From: Bacteroidales bacterium
GTDB lineage: Bacteria; Bacteroidota; Bacteroidia; Bacteroidales; VadinHA17
Reading direction: 5' to 3'
NCBI GenBank assembly: GCA_022865305.1
Contig: JALHSP010000060.1
Location: forward strand, 40,181-104,180
Length of the DNA: 64,000 nucleotides
The position numbers and the translations under genes are program-made. Shown one piece after another: positions 1 through 9,073 of the stretch (positions within the stretch are counted from its first letter, which is position 1; each line of letters starts with the position of its first letter). Under the pieces are notes generated by a model. It was not told where the DNA came from. It ran no database searches and saw only the letters and a program-made list of their open reading frames with translations.

Positions 1-1969
1 ACTTTTCGGCCAGAGGTACTTTTGCTCTTACTACTCTTGAACCTGCTTTAGATTCCATACCCTCTACCTTGCCCCTTCTCCTGTTGAAATCGCGTATTAC
101 ATCCCCGACATATTCTTCAGGAGTAACAACTTCCGTTGACATTATTGGCTCAAGAAGAACCGGATTGCATTTTCCGGCAAACCGTCTGAATGCCTGTTTG
201 GCAGCAATTTCAAATGAAAGGGCATCGGAATCAACAGGATGGAATGAACCGTCTTTTAATATTACCTTAAGACTATCGAGGGGGAAACCTGCGAGAGGAC
301 CATTTGACATCGCTTCGCGGAATCCTTTTTCTACTGAGGGAATGTATTCTTTCGGCACATTTCCCCTTTTTATTTCATTCACAAACTGTAAGCCCCTTAT
401 ACCATTATCAGCTGGCATTAATTCTACTGTAATGTCAGCATATTTCCCTCTACCCCCGGTTTGTTTCTTAAATACCTCGCGGAACTCGGCAGAAATTGTA
501 ATAGCCTCTTTATATGCAACCTGGGGAGGACCCTGATTACATTCAACATTGAATTCTCTTTTCAGCCTGTCAATAAGGATTTCAAGATGCAACTCGCCCA
601 TGCCGTTAATTATTGTCTGTCCGCTGTCGGGATCAACTTTGACCTGGAATGTAGGATCTTCTTCGGACAGTTTACCTAGTGCCAGCGATAATTTGTCAAA
701 GTCCGCCTGTGTCTTCGGTTCAATTGCTACACCGATTACCGGTTCCGGGAAATCCATCGTTTCAAGTAAAATTGGCTTATGGATGGCACAAAGAGTATCT
801 CCTGTTTTTAGTTCTTTAAATCCAACTCCGGCACCTATATCACCGGCTGAAATATTATCTATAGGATTCTGCTTATTGGCATGCATCCGGAAAAGACGGT
901 TGATTCTTTCCCTTTTCCCCGTACGTGCGTTGAGTACTGTGTCTCCGGCATGAAGTATTCCAGAATAAACCCGCAGAAAAACAAGTCTTCCGACAAATGG
1001 ATCCGTTGCTATTTTAAAGGCAAGAGCCGCAAGTGGTGCTTCATCATCGGGTTCACGAGTAATCTCATTGTCATTCCTTGGATCAAATCCTTCGATGGTA
1101 CCTTTATCAACAGGAGAAGGAAGAAATGCAACTATCGAATCAAGAAGGCTCTGTATACCCTTATTTTTCAAAGCAGCTCCGCAAATTACCGGAACAGATG
1201 ATCCGCTGACAGCAGATTTCCTCAAAGCTGTTAATATTTCTTCTGCTGTAATTGATTCATGATCTTCAATGTATCTCTCCAGTAATGTATCGTCAACCTC
1301 AGCTAGAGCTTCAACCAGCTTTCCTCTCCATTCTTCGGCTTCATCAACCATGTCTGAAGGTACATCTTCGATTTCAAACCTTGTACCGGTCTCCTCATCG
1401 TTATAATATACAATTGCCTTCATTTTTACCAGATCGATGACACCCGTAAAGTTTTCCTCTGCCCCTATTGGTATCTGAACAGGAACAGGATGGGCATCAA
1501 GTTTTTCTTTGATCTGGTAGATAACACTCAGGAAATCAGCCCCTGTACGATCCATCTTATTAATAAAGGCAATTCTTGGTACACCATATTTATCAGCCTG
1601 TCGCCATACTGTTTCAGATTGTGGTTCAACCCCGCCTACGGCACAAAATACGGCAACTGCTCCATCGAGCACCCTCAGAGATCTTTCGACCTCAACAGTA
1701 AAATCAACATGCCCGGGAGTATCAATAATGTTAATCTTAAAATCCTCACCGTTGTATTTCCAGTAAGTTGTTGTTGCAGCTGAAGTAATTGTAATACCCC
1801 TTTCCTGTTCCTGAATCATCCAGTCCATCTGGGCATTACCATCATGCACTTCGCCCATGCGATGTGTACGACCCGTGTAAAACAGAATACGCTCTGTCGT
1901 TGTGGTCTTACCGGCATCGATGTGGGCCATGATTCCGATGTTTCTGGTATATTTCAGGTTCTTATCCAT
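1..1969 (-). CDS. fusA: Elongation factor G (partial, C-terminus beyond window)
   Basis: This is translational GTPase EF-G, which drives ribosomal translocation and, with RRF, ribosome recycling. Reading the minus strand from the ATG at 1969 gives about 656 residues before the window edge; a full protein is about 700, so only the end of domain V is missing. The N-terminus has the P-loop AHIDAGKT, the switch I RGITI motif, an intact DTPGHVDF switch II with the catalytic His, and the NKMD specificity motif. It is the third gene of a classical str operon behind rpsL and rpsG, 34 bp after rpsG. It is the housekeeping copy; the divergent paralogue at 3293 differs exactly at the catalytic His. The many short plus-strand frames here are antisense shadows. 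Confidence 0.97.
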   Translation of the reverse strand, partial: MDKNLKYTRNIGIMAHIDAGKTTTTERILFYTGRTHRMGEVHDGNAQMDWMIQEQERGITITSAATTTYWKYNGEDFKINIIDTPGHVDFTVEVERSLRVLDGAVAVFCAVGGVEPQSETVWRQADKYGVPRIAFINKMDRTGADFLSVIYQIKEKLDAHPVPVQIPIGAEENFTGVIDLVKMKAIVYYNDEETGTRFEIEDVPSDMVDEAEEWRGKLVEALAEVDDTLLERYIEDHESITAEEILTALRKSAVSGSSVPVICGAALKNKGIQSLLDSIVAFLPSPVDKGTIEGFDPRNDNEITREPDDEAPLAALAFKIATDPFVGRLVFLRVYSGILHAGDTVLNARTGKRERINRLFRMHANKQNPIDNISAGDIGAGVGFKELKTGDTLCAIHKPILLETMDFPEPVIGVAIEPKTQADFDKLSLALGKLSEEDPTFQVKVDPDSGQTIINGMGELHLEILIDRLKREFNVECNQGPPQVAYKEAITISAEFREVFKKQTGGRGKYADITVELMPADNGIRGLQFVNEIKRGNVPKEYIPSVEKGFREAMSNGPLAGFPLDSLKVILKDGSFHPVDSDALSFEIAAKQAFRRFAGKCNPVLLEPIMSTEVVTPEEYVGDVIRDFNRRRGKVEGMESKAGSRVVRAKVPLAEK

Positions 1970-2003
1970 CTTTTAATTTTCCTGCAGCTGCCCTGATAAT
2001 CAG

Positions 2004-2480
2004 TTAAAACCGGAAATGAGCAAAAGCTTTGTTTGCTTCCGCCATCCGGTGAGTATCTTCCTTCTTCTTGTATGCACCGCCCTCAAGTTTATAAGCAGCC
2101 ATCAGTTCTGCAGCAAGTCTTTCAGCCATTGAGTGACCGGTCCTCTTGCGTGCAAAGGAGATCATGTTTTTCATGCTGATGCTTACTTTACGGTCAGACC
2201 GTATTTCCATCGGTACCTGAAAAGTGGCACCTCCCACCCGGCGTGCTTTGACTTCAACCTGGGGAGTAACATTTTCGAGAGCCTGCTTAAATATTTCAAG
2301 CGGGGTTTTCCCTTCGCTCTTAAATTTATCACTGACAATTTCAAGGGAGTCGTAAAAAATTTTAAAAGCGAGGTTCTTCTTACCATTAAACATAAGATTA
2401 TTAACAAACCTTGTTACATACGGATCATTAAATTTTGGATCCGGCAACAGAATCCTCTTCTTTGGTTTTGTTTTTCTCAT
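2004..2480 (-). CDS. rpsG: 30S ribosomal protein S7
   Basis: S7 is a primary 16S rRNA binding protein that organises the head of the 30S subunit near the E-site mRNA exit. The 158-residue product has the usual length and the family landmarks: an N-terminal RKTKPKKR stretch, [18 protein letters not shown], the VGGATFQVP loop, and the C-terminal [12 protein letters not shown]. It lies 22 bp downstream of rpsL and just upstream of fusA, all on the minus strand, which fits the str operon order rpsL-rpsG-fusA. Identification is secure from sequence and context. Confidence 0.98.
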   Translation of the reverse strand: MRKTKPKKRILLPDPKFNDPYVTRFVNNLMFNGKKNLAFKIFYDSLEIVSDKFKSEGKTPLEIFKQALENVTPQVEVKARRVGGATFQVPMEIRSDRKVSISMKNMISFARKRTGHSMAERLAAELMAAYKLEGGAYKKKEDTHRMAEANKAFAHFRF

Positions 2481-2502
2481 TATCTTATTCCTTTAACTGT
2501 TG

Positions 2503-2877
2503 TTATTTCTTTGGTCTTTTTGCACCATATTTTGATCGCCTCTGTGTACGGCCATCAACTCCTGAGGTATCAAGAGCACCACGTACAAGGTGGTAACGAA
2601 CGCCAGGGAGATCTTTTACCCTTCCACCCCTGATAAGCACGATAGAGTGCTCCTGGAGATTATGACCCTCTCCGGGAATATAAGCGTTAACTTCTTTCTG
2701 GTTTGTAAGTCTTACCCTGGCAACCTTCCTCATAGCTGAATTTGGCTTTTTCGGTGTTGTAGTATATACTCTTACACAAACACCTCTTCTTTGAGGACAT
2801 GAATCGAGAGCAGGAGCCTTACTTTTATCAATCAGTCTCTTCCTTCCTTTTCTTACTAACTGCTGAATTGTTGGCAT
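2503..2877 (-). CDS. rpsL: 30S ribosomal protein S12
   Basis: S12 sits at the decoding centre of the 30S subunit and contributes to fidelity. The 124-residue protein has the normal length and the conserved blocks [23 protein letters not shown] and [12 protein letters not shown]. Both lysines whose substitution commonly gives streptomycin resistance (in TPKKPNS and in GRVKDLPG) are present, so the gene looks wild type at those sites. It is the first gene of the str operon and has a good Bacteroidota-type promoter directly upstream. Confidence 0.98.
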   Translation of the reverse strand: MPTIQQLVRKGRKRLIDKSKAPALDSCPQRRGVCVRVYTTTPKKPNSAMRKVARVRLTNQKEVNAYIPGEGHNLQEHSIVLIRGGRVKDLPGVRYHLVRGALDTSGVDGRTQRRSKYGAKRPKK

Positions 2878-2923
2878 ATTTCCAATTATTTAAGCATTAA
2901 ATTTTACTTGAAAAAATGGTTCG

Positions 2924-2956
2924 CAAAGGTATTATTTTTATTTCATTATTAACAAA
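2924..2956 (-). promoter_or_regulatory. Bacteroidota-type sigma-ABfr promoter of the str operon
   Basis: On the minus strand TACCTTTG (2924-2931) matches the -7 consensus TAnnTTTG, and TTTG (2953-2956) sits 21 bp upstream as the -33 element. Transcription would begin near 2917, about 40 nt before the rpsL start codon. Confidence 0.65.
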
Positions 2957-3204
2957 CAAGTCTGCTGTTTTTTATATTACATTGTATATCATACATTTAA
3001 GACAACTGACTATTTTCAATAATCAGCTCTTAAAGCATTTTTAAAATATATAACTTAAAAAATGTAAGTTATTAACAGGTTCCTTCCCGACTTTTCCCGA
3101 CGGAAAATATTTTATAAACTTACCTGTGAAAGAAAAACCGGTACTCCTGCATTTCAAAAAACTGGTGCAAAGAAAACAAAAAATCTGTAATTCTGCTCTC
3201 TTTC

Positions 3205-3235
3205 TTAAACTGTTTTTAAAAAATTATTAATTTTG
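3205..3235 (+). promoter_or_regulatory. Candidate promoter of the EF-G paralogue
   Basis: TAATTTTG at 3228-3235 fits the TAnnTTTG -7 consensus; the -33 region (TGTTTTT near 3210) is weak. Predicted start near 3242 leaves a 5' leader of about 50 nt before ATG 3293. Confidence 0.45.
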
Positions 3236-3292
3236 TCCCCTCAAAATCATCCTAAATAATTAATAAATACTAAATAAAATATCCGGATAATT

Positions 3293-5449
3293 ATGAAAAC
3301 ATACCAGATAGACCAGATAAAGAACATTGCTATTATAGGTAATTCCGGGTCAGGGAAGACAATCCTGGCCGAGGCGATGCTCTTTAACGGAGGAATTATT
3401 GAAAGACGGGGAACAATCGAGGGACAAAATACTGTTTCCGATTATCGTCCGATAGAACATGAGAACGGAAACTCAATCTTTTCAACGGTTCTTTATACTG
3501 AATTTCAGAATAAGAAAATAAATATTCTTGATACTCCCGGTCTCGATGATTTCAGCGGTGGAGTTATTTCTTCGCTCTATGCAGCTGATACTGCTGTTAT
3601 GACAATCAATGTTCAGAATGGTGTCGAAGTTGGATCAGAAATACATTTCCGTCATGCAGAGAAAGTTCATAAGCCTCTTATTCTGGTGATTAATGGTCTG
3701 GATCATGAAAAATCACATTTCGAGAAAGCAGTTGAAATGATGAAGGAGAGGTTCGGAAATAATGTAACTCTTGTTCAGTATCCTGTAAACGAAGGTGTGG
3801 GATTCAATTCAATAATTGATGTTCTTGGGATGAAAATGCTCCAGTATCAGAAAGATGGAGGAGCAGCTAAAGTAGTTGATATACCTGCTGACCAGAAAAA
3901 CAAAGCAGAGGAGTTGCACAATGCTCTTGTTGAAAAAGCAGCCGAGAGCGATGAATCTCTGATGGAGCTCTTTTTTGCAAACGATAAGCTTACCGAGGAA
4001 GAAATAAGAAAAGGAATTGCAAAAGGACTGTTAACAAGGGCTATGTTCCCGGTTTTTTGTACTTCGGGCAAAAATAATATCGGTGTGGAACGCCTCATGG
4101 AATTCATTGTCAGCGAAGCACCATCAATAACTGATATGCCTGTTCCAAAAAACAGCAAGGGAAACGAAGTTAAGCCTAATCCTGCCGGACCAGCATCTGT
4201 TTATGTATTCAAATCTTCCATTGAAGAGCATATCGGTGAAATCAACTACTACCGTGTCTATTCAGGAAAAATTACTGAAAACCTCGATGTCATTAACTAT
4301 AATAACAGCACCAAGGAAAGGCTGTCACAACTGTTTGTATGTGCAGGTAAAAACAGGACAAGAGTGCCGGAACTTCATACAGGTGATATCGGTGCTATCG
4401 TGAAACTCAAAAACACAAAAACAGATCATACTTTAAATGTATCAGGCAATGACTGGAGATATGAAGGAGTAAGATTCCCTGACCCAAAATACCGTACAGC
4501 AATAAAGGCACAAAGTGAAAGTGATGATGAAAAGCTGGGAGAGGCTCTGAATAAGCTTCATCTTGAGGATCCCACAATTATAATTGAATATTCCAAAGAA
4601 CTGAAACAAATTATTGTTCACGGACAGGGGGAATATCATTTAAATATAATGAAATGGCATCTTGATAATATCTATAAGATACCGACAAACTTTAATCCCC
4701 CAAAAATACCTTATCGTGAGACAATTACAAAAGCAGCCCAGGCTGATTACAGACATAAAAAACAATCAGGTGGTGCAGGCCAGTTCGGAGAAGTACATAT
4801 GATTATTGAACCTTACGTGGAGGGATCACCAGAACTGACTATGCAGAAGTTCGGAGGGAAAGAAATAAAACTCTCAGTAAGAAACAAGGATGAGATTGAT
4901 CTTGATTGGGGGGGAAAGCTTATTTATTGTAACTGCATTGTAGGCGGGTCTATCGATGCCAGGTTCATGCCTGCAATACTTAAAGGGATCATGGAGAAAA
5001 TGGAAGTTGGTCCGCTGACAGGATCATATGCTCGTGATATCAGGGTTTACGTTTATGACGGCAAAATGCACCCGGTCGATTCAAATGAAATATCTTTCAG
5101 GCTGGCAGGCCGAAATGCATTCAGCCAGGCATTCAAAAATGCAAATCCGAAAATTCTGGAGCCTGTATATGATGTTGAAATAATGGTTCCATCCGATCGT
5201 ATGGGTGATGTCATCAGCGACCTGCAAGGCCGCCGTGGAATGGTGCTCGGTATGGCTAGCGAAAAGAGGTTCGAGGTAATCAAGGCAAGGGTGCCACTGG
5301 CAGAAATGAATAAGTACTCTACAGCCCTGAGCTCAATAACCGGCGGACGTGCCATGTACACAATGAAATTTGCAGAATATGTCCAGGTTCCTGGTGATGT
5401 CCAGGAGGCTGTTATAAAGGCTTATACTGAAGAAGAGGAAGAAGAATAG
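3293..5449 (+). CDS. Elongation factor G paralogue (EF-G2-like)
   Basis: This 718-residue protein spans the whole EF-G fold: G domain (about 1-270), domain II, III, IV (region starting around YRETITKAAQADYRHKKQ) and V. The P-loop is GNSGSGKT (16-23). Two core G motifs are altered: switch II reads DTPGLDDF, with Leu84 in place of the catalytic His found in fusA of this same window, and the guanine-specificity motif is NGLD (134-137) instead of NKxD. The C-terminus ends in a run of glutamates. Bacteroides EF-G2 is described as a translocase that works without GTP hydrolysis and supports translation during carbon starvation; this protein looks like the same type (inference). It is transcribed divergently from the str operon from its own promoter. 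A tetracycline-protection protein is less likely, because those keep the PGH motif and are shorter. Confidence 0.88.
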   Translation: MKTYQIDQIKNIAIIGNSGSGKTILAEAMLFNGGIIERRGTIEGQNTVSDYRPIEHENGNSIFSTVLYTEFQNKKINILDTPGLDDFSGGVISSLYAADTAVMTINVQNGVEVGSEIHFRHAEKVHKPLILVINGLDHEKSHFEKAVEMMKERFGNNVTLVQYPVNEGVGFNSIIDVLGMKMLQYQKDGGAAKVVDIPADQKNKAEELHNALVEKAAESDESLMELFFANDKLTEEEIRKGIAKGLLTRAMFPVFCTSGKNNIGVERLMEFIVSEAPSITDMPVPKNSKGNEVKPNPAGPASVYVFKSSIEEHIGEINYYRVYSGKITENLDVINYNNSTKERLSQLFVCAGKNRTRVPELHTGDIGAIVKLKNTKTDHTLNVSGNDWRYEGVRFPDPKYRTAIKAQSESDDEKLGEALNKLHLEDPTIIIEYSKELKQIIVHGQGEYHLNIMKWHLDNIYKIPTNFNPPKIPYRETITKAAQADYRHKKQSGGAGQFGEVHMIIEPYVEGSPELTMQKFGGKEIKLSVRNKDEIDLDWGGKLIYCNCIVGGSIDARFMPAILKGIMEKMEVGPLTGSYARDIRVYVYDGKMHPVDSNEISFRLAGRNAFSQAFKNANPKILEPVYDVEIMVPSDRMGDVISDLQGRRGMVLGMASEKRFEVIKARVPLAEMNKYSTALSSITGGRAMYTMKFAEYVQVPGDVQEAVIKAYTEEEEEE

Positions 5450-5452
5450 CAC

Positions 5453-5584
5453 GTACTCACCCCCTTCCTTCGCTCCGCTCGGTATTCCCCCTCTCTGCTC
5501 ACGCAAAGAGGGGGAAACTGTTAATATTCAATCCATTGCGCCCCCCTCTTTACGAAGTAGAGAGGGGGGCGGGGGGGTGAGTAC
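5453..5584. repeat. GC-rich palindromic element with 12-bp inverted ends
   Basis: The element begins with GTACTCACCCCC (5453-5464) and ends with its exact reverse complement (5573-5584). Inside are two further C-run/G-run stems (about 5488-5515 and 5541-5570). It fills almost the whole gap between convergent genes and could act as a terminator for both. The same end sequence recurs at 16923. Confidence 0.7.
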
Positions 5585-5591
5585 ATGAGAA

Positions 5592-5891
5592 CTACACCGT
5601 CTTTACCACATCCCACACAAATGCCCTGATACCGACATCCTCATTGATGGAGTCTATCTTTTTTACTTTATCAAGGACTTTATAAACGAGATTATCATCG
5701 ATAATGGTCAGGACACTCTTATTGATTTCCGGCCAGGCATGTGTCCCCAGGTGAGGAACACCGGTATTGCTGCCCCTCCCCTGCACATTTTCCCATAATG
5801 TATAACCTTTAATACCCAATTTATCAAGCATATACTCAACTTTCTCAGTATTCGCCTGGTTGTATATTATCATTATTGCTTTCATATTCAA
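5592..5891 (-). CDS. Small PII-like protein
   Basis: A 99-residue soluble protein with a ferredoxin-like PII pattern: beta strand KAIMIIYNQ, helix EKVEYMLDKLGI, strand YTLWENVQGRG, a central glycine-rich loop (RGSNTGVPHLGTHAWPEINKS), strand VLTIIDDNLV, and a second helix. It ends the RND efflux operon, 17 bp after the pump gene. PII-like proteins of the DUF3240 type are known next to CusA-like pumps; whether this one senses a ligand or regulates the pump is unknown. The uridylylated tyrosine T-loop of classical GlnB is not evident. The start could also be the internal ATG at 5885. Confidence 0.7.
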   Translation of the reverse strand: MNMKAIMIIYNQANTEKVEYMLDKLGIKGYTLWENVQGRGSNTGVPHLGTHAWPEINKSVLTIIDDNLVYKVLDKVKKIDSINEDVGIRAFVWDVVKTV

Positions 5892-5908
5892 TCATTTTTC
5901 TTTAAAAA

Positions 5909-8900
5909 CTACTTTGAAGCACCGTTATTGCCATTCATGAAATCCATCTCGGAATATACGGCCAGGCTCTTATTCCGCTCACCATGCTTCGCAATAATCG
6001 AATAAACAACAGGTACAAGAACAAGAGTAACCACGGTTGAAAATATAAGTCCTCCGATAACGGCCACGCCCATCGGGCTCCAGAGCTCGGAACCTGAACC
6101 CGTGCTCATTGCCAGCGGCAGCATACCAAGGATGGTTGTCGCAGAAGTCATGATCACAGGTCTCAGACGCGACCTGCCTGACAGTGCAATAGCTTCATAG
6201 AGTTCAAGACCTCTTTCACGCATGAGGTTTATAAAATCAACCAGCACAATTGCGTTCTTCACTACAATACCAATCAGCATCACAGCTCCGATTGCAGAAA
6301 TTACGCTCAGGGTTGTATGCGTAATAAACAAAGCGATGGCGACACCCGAGAATGCAAATGGTATTGAGAACATTATTATAAAGGGCATCTTCAGCGATTC
6401 AAACTGGGACGCCATAACAAGATAAACAAGTACCAGGCTGACCATTAAAAGAAATGCAATATCCATAAAAGACTCCATCTGTTCCTTTATTGCTCCGGAT
6501 ATCTGTACAATAACGCCTGCAGGAATAGATGTTTCATTGATTGCTTTCTGAACTTCTAGCTGCAGTTCTGTAAGAGATCTCTTATAAGGAGTAAAAGATA
6601 CATTTACAATCCTTTCCCTTCGTTTTCTTGCGATACTTGGCGGTGACCAGAACTCTTTAATGACTGCAATTTCACCAAGCCTTATTAACTGACCTATGGG
6701 ATTTGATATACCTATATTTTCAATATCCGTCAGAGTACTTCTTGAGGTTTCTTTAAACCGTACAACAACATCATATTCATCACCCGACTGGCGAAGACGT
6801 GTCGCAGTCATACCTTCAACCCTGTTTTTGATTGCAGAAGATACCATTGCAGTATTCAGTCCGCTGGAGATCATTTTGTTCTGATCAAGAATGATCTGAA
6901 GTTCGGGTTTGGATTTATCGCGGCTTATTGTTACATCTTTTGCTCCCTCGATCTTCTTTATCTTGGTTGCAAGCTCCCCGGCAACTGCATTTGTTTCAGC
7001 AATATTATACCCGTAAATTTCCACATCAACGGTACTGGAGCCAAAGCTTCCCATACTTTCAGAGGTGCTAACTGTAAAATCGACAATCTCAGGAAACTTT
7101 GCAAAATCAGATCTCATTTCTTCGGCCAGGACTGTTACACTTTTCTCACGTTCTTCAATTGGGACAAGTCTCAGAGTATAAGTGATCTTATGAGTTCCGG
7201 CTGCACCGAAAAGCGACTCAAATCCGGCCTGGTCGTCGGTACCGGTTGATGATGAGATCAGGTTGACTTCCGGATATTTTTCTTTTAACAATTTGTCGAT
7301 TTTATCGGTTGTTTTTACGGTCTCATCCACTCTTGTGCCGGTCTGAAGTTCTATAGTTGCCGTAAGTCTTGATTGGTCAGCCTCTGGGAAAAATTCTGTA
7401 TCAATTAGAGTAAACAGGCTCATTGATCCTGCAAATACCACGATCGCGATTAAAGAGACAACTTTTTTATGATGAAGCGCCCACCGAAGGGTCTTCTCAT
7501 AAAAATGGTCAAACCAGTCGAGTCCTTTCCGGATACTTCCGTCATAAGTCCAGAAAGGAGCATCTTTTCTGATCGGATACCATTTCAGGATCAGGGCACT
7601 CATTGTAGGGGTGAGTGTAATTGCTGCGAATACAGAAGTTACGATAGTAATTGAAACGAGCATTCCAAGCTGCTTGAAAAGAACTCCGGTAATACCTTTG
7701 ACGAAAGTCAGAGGGAAAAATACAGCTACTACTGTTAATGTGGTAACAATAACTGCCAGCCAAACCTCATTTGTAGCATAAATGGCCGCTTCCCTTGGCC
7801 GGCTTCCCCTTTCAACATGTTTTGTGATGTTCTCCAGGACAACAATAGCATCATCCACCACCATACCGATTGCTATAGAAAGAGAGGTCAGTGAAATGAT
7901 ATTTATTGATTCTCCCGTTATAAACAGGTAGATAAATGCAACCACCAGGGAAACCGGGATTGTAACAATTATTATGACTGTTGCCCTCCATCGTCCAAGG
8001 AAGAAGAGCACCACAAGGACAACAAAAATTGCTGCATACAGAAGTGTCTCTGTCAGGTTGCTTATTGAATCTTTAATAAATGTTGCGCTATCGAAAAGTT
8101 TTTCGATTTTTACGTCAGCCGGCAGCTCTTTTGTTAAAGTTGCAAGTGTTTTTTCTATTTCTTTTGTCACTTTAACGGTATTGCCGCCCGATTGCTTCTG
8201 GACATACATGGTCATCCCCTGGAGACCATTGATTCTTGTGTCAAGCTTTGTTTCACGTATTGTATCCCGTACCGTCGCAACATCTTTAAGGTAGACATTG
8301 TTGCCGTTAAAGCTGCTTACCACAATGTTCTTCATAACATCACTCTCGGGAAATTCACCCTGGATTCTAAGTGGATAATCGGTCTGACCCATTTCTAAGT
8401 AACCCGCCGGCATATTCATGTTTTCAGCCCGTAAAATATTACCAATCTGTTCTATGGTAAGATTGTATGCTTCCATTTTCCGGGGATCGACATCAATGTA
8501 CACCTTACGGCCGGGAACACCTGCAAGGCTTACAGATCCGACTCCTTCTATCCTGTTCAGAGGATTTACTATTTTTTCATCAAGTATTTTTTCGAGCCCC
8601 CTGTAACTCTCTTTTGCAGTAATTGCATAGAAGATGATAGGCATCATACTTGAATTGAATTTCATAATTGTCGGATTCTCACTGTCCTCAGGCAGGTAAT
8701 TCTCTATAAAACTCAGGTTGCTTCTGATATCATTAGAGGCTTCATCGAGATTAGTACCATATTCAAAATTCATGAAGATGACTGATATACCGTCACTGGA
8801 GGTAGAGGTAATCTCTTTCAGATTACTTACAGCGTTCAGTACATCTTCAAGAGGTCTGGTTACATTGGTTTCAATATCAGATGCGCTGGCGCCCGGGTAG

Positions 8901-9049
8901 GTTGTTACCACTCCAATGAACGGGAGTTCCACCTCCGGGTAAAGATCCACTGGCAGTTGAGTAAGTGAATAAAGACCTATCACCATCAATGCAACGAAAA
9001 TCAGGATCGTCGTTACCGGTCTCTTAACGGAAGTACTGTATATACTCAT
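5909..9049 (-). CDS. RND efflux transporter, HAE-1/AcrB-type inner membrane pump
   Basis: This 1046-residue protein is the proton-driven pump of a tripartite efflux system. It starts with the typical cytoplasmic MSIYSTSVKRPVTT before TM1, has two large periplasmic porter loops, and about 12 transmembrane segments. The proton-relay Asp-Asp pair is visible in TM4 (AIGMVVDDAIVVLENI), and the second half has the matching GIVVKNAIVLVDFINLMRER. The single DD pair and lack of metal-binding Met motifs favour the drug/hydrophobe (HAE-1) class over heavy-metal pumps. It lies 24 bp after the membrane fusion protein gene in a tetR-tolC-MFP-RND-PII operon. Substrate cannot be read from sequence. Confidence 0.95.
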   Translation of the reverse strand: MSIYSTSVKRPVTTILIFVALMVIGLYSLTQLPVDLYPEVELPFIGVVTTYPGASASDIETNVTRPLEDVLNAVSNLKEITSTSSDGISVIFMNFEYGTNLDEASNDIRSNLSFIENYLPEDSENPTIMKFNSSMMPIIFYAITAKESYRGLEKILDEKIVNPLNRIEGVGSVSLAGVPGRKVYIDVDPRKMEAYNLTIEQIGNILRAENMNMPAGYLEMGQTDYPLRIQGEFPESDVMKNIVVSSFNGNNVYLKDVATVRDTIRETKLDTRINGLQGMTMYVQKQSGGNTVKVTKEIEKTLATLTKELPADVKIEKLFDSATFIKDSISNLTETLLYAAIFVVLVVLFFLGRWRATVIIIVTIPVSLVVAFIYLFITGESINIISLTSLSIAIGMVVDDAIVVLENITKHVERGSRPREAAIYATNEVWLAVIVTTLTVVAVFFPLTFVKGITGVLFKQLGMLVSITIVTSVFAAITLTPTMSALILKWYPIRKDAPFWTYDGSIRKGLDWFDHFYEKTLRWALHHKKVVSLIAIVVFAGSMSLFTLIDTEFFPEADQSRLTATIELQTGTRVDETVKTTDKIDKLLKEKYPEVNLISSSTGTDDQAGFESLFGAAGTHKITYTLRLVPIEEREKSVTVLAEEMRSDFAKFPEIVDFTVSTSESMGSFGSSTVDVEIYGYNIAETNAVAGELATKIKKIEGAKDVTISRDKSKPELQIILDQNKMISSGLNTAMVSSAIKNRVEGMTATRLRQSGDEYDVVVRFKETSRSTLTDIENIGISNPIGQLIRLGEIAVIKEFWSPPSIARKRRERIVNVSFTPYKRSLTELQLEVQKAINETSIPAGVIVQISGAIKEQMESFMDIAFLLMVSLVLVYLVMASQFESLKMPFIIMFSIPFAFSGVAIALFITHTTLSVISAIGAVMLIGIVVKNAIVLVDFINLMRERGLELYEAIALSGRSRLRPVIMTSATTILGMLPLAMSTGSGSELWSPMGVAVIGGLIFSTVVTLVLVPVVYSIIAKHGERNKSLAVYSEMDFMNGNNGASK

Positions 9050-9073
9050 TTTGATTCTGTTGTTATTCTGAAC

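Larger units (their letters stand above)
2878..3292. other. Divergent intergenic region between str operon and EF-G2
   Basis: About 415 bp, AT-rich, without a credible gene. It carries the minus-strand rpsL promoter and a plus-strand promoter for the EF-G paralogue. No strong hairpin or operator was seen in the middle part (about 2960-3200). Confidence 0.7.

Noticed and set aside
69..1783. Several plus-strand open frames of 60-155 codons
   Set aside because: They are antisense to fusA, whose minus-strand translation is full of conserved EF-G motifs.
3293..5449. Tetracycline ribosome-protection protein (TetQ-like)
   Set aside because: Those proteins keep DTPGH and are about 640 residues; this one is 718 residues with PGL and NGLD.
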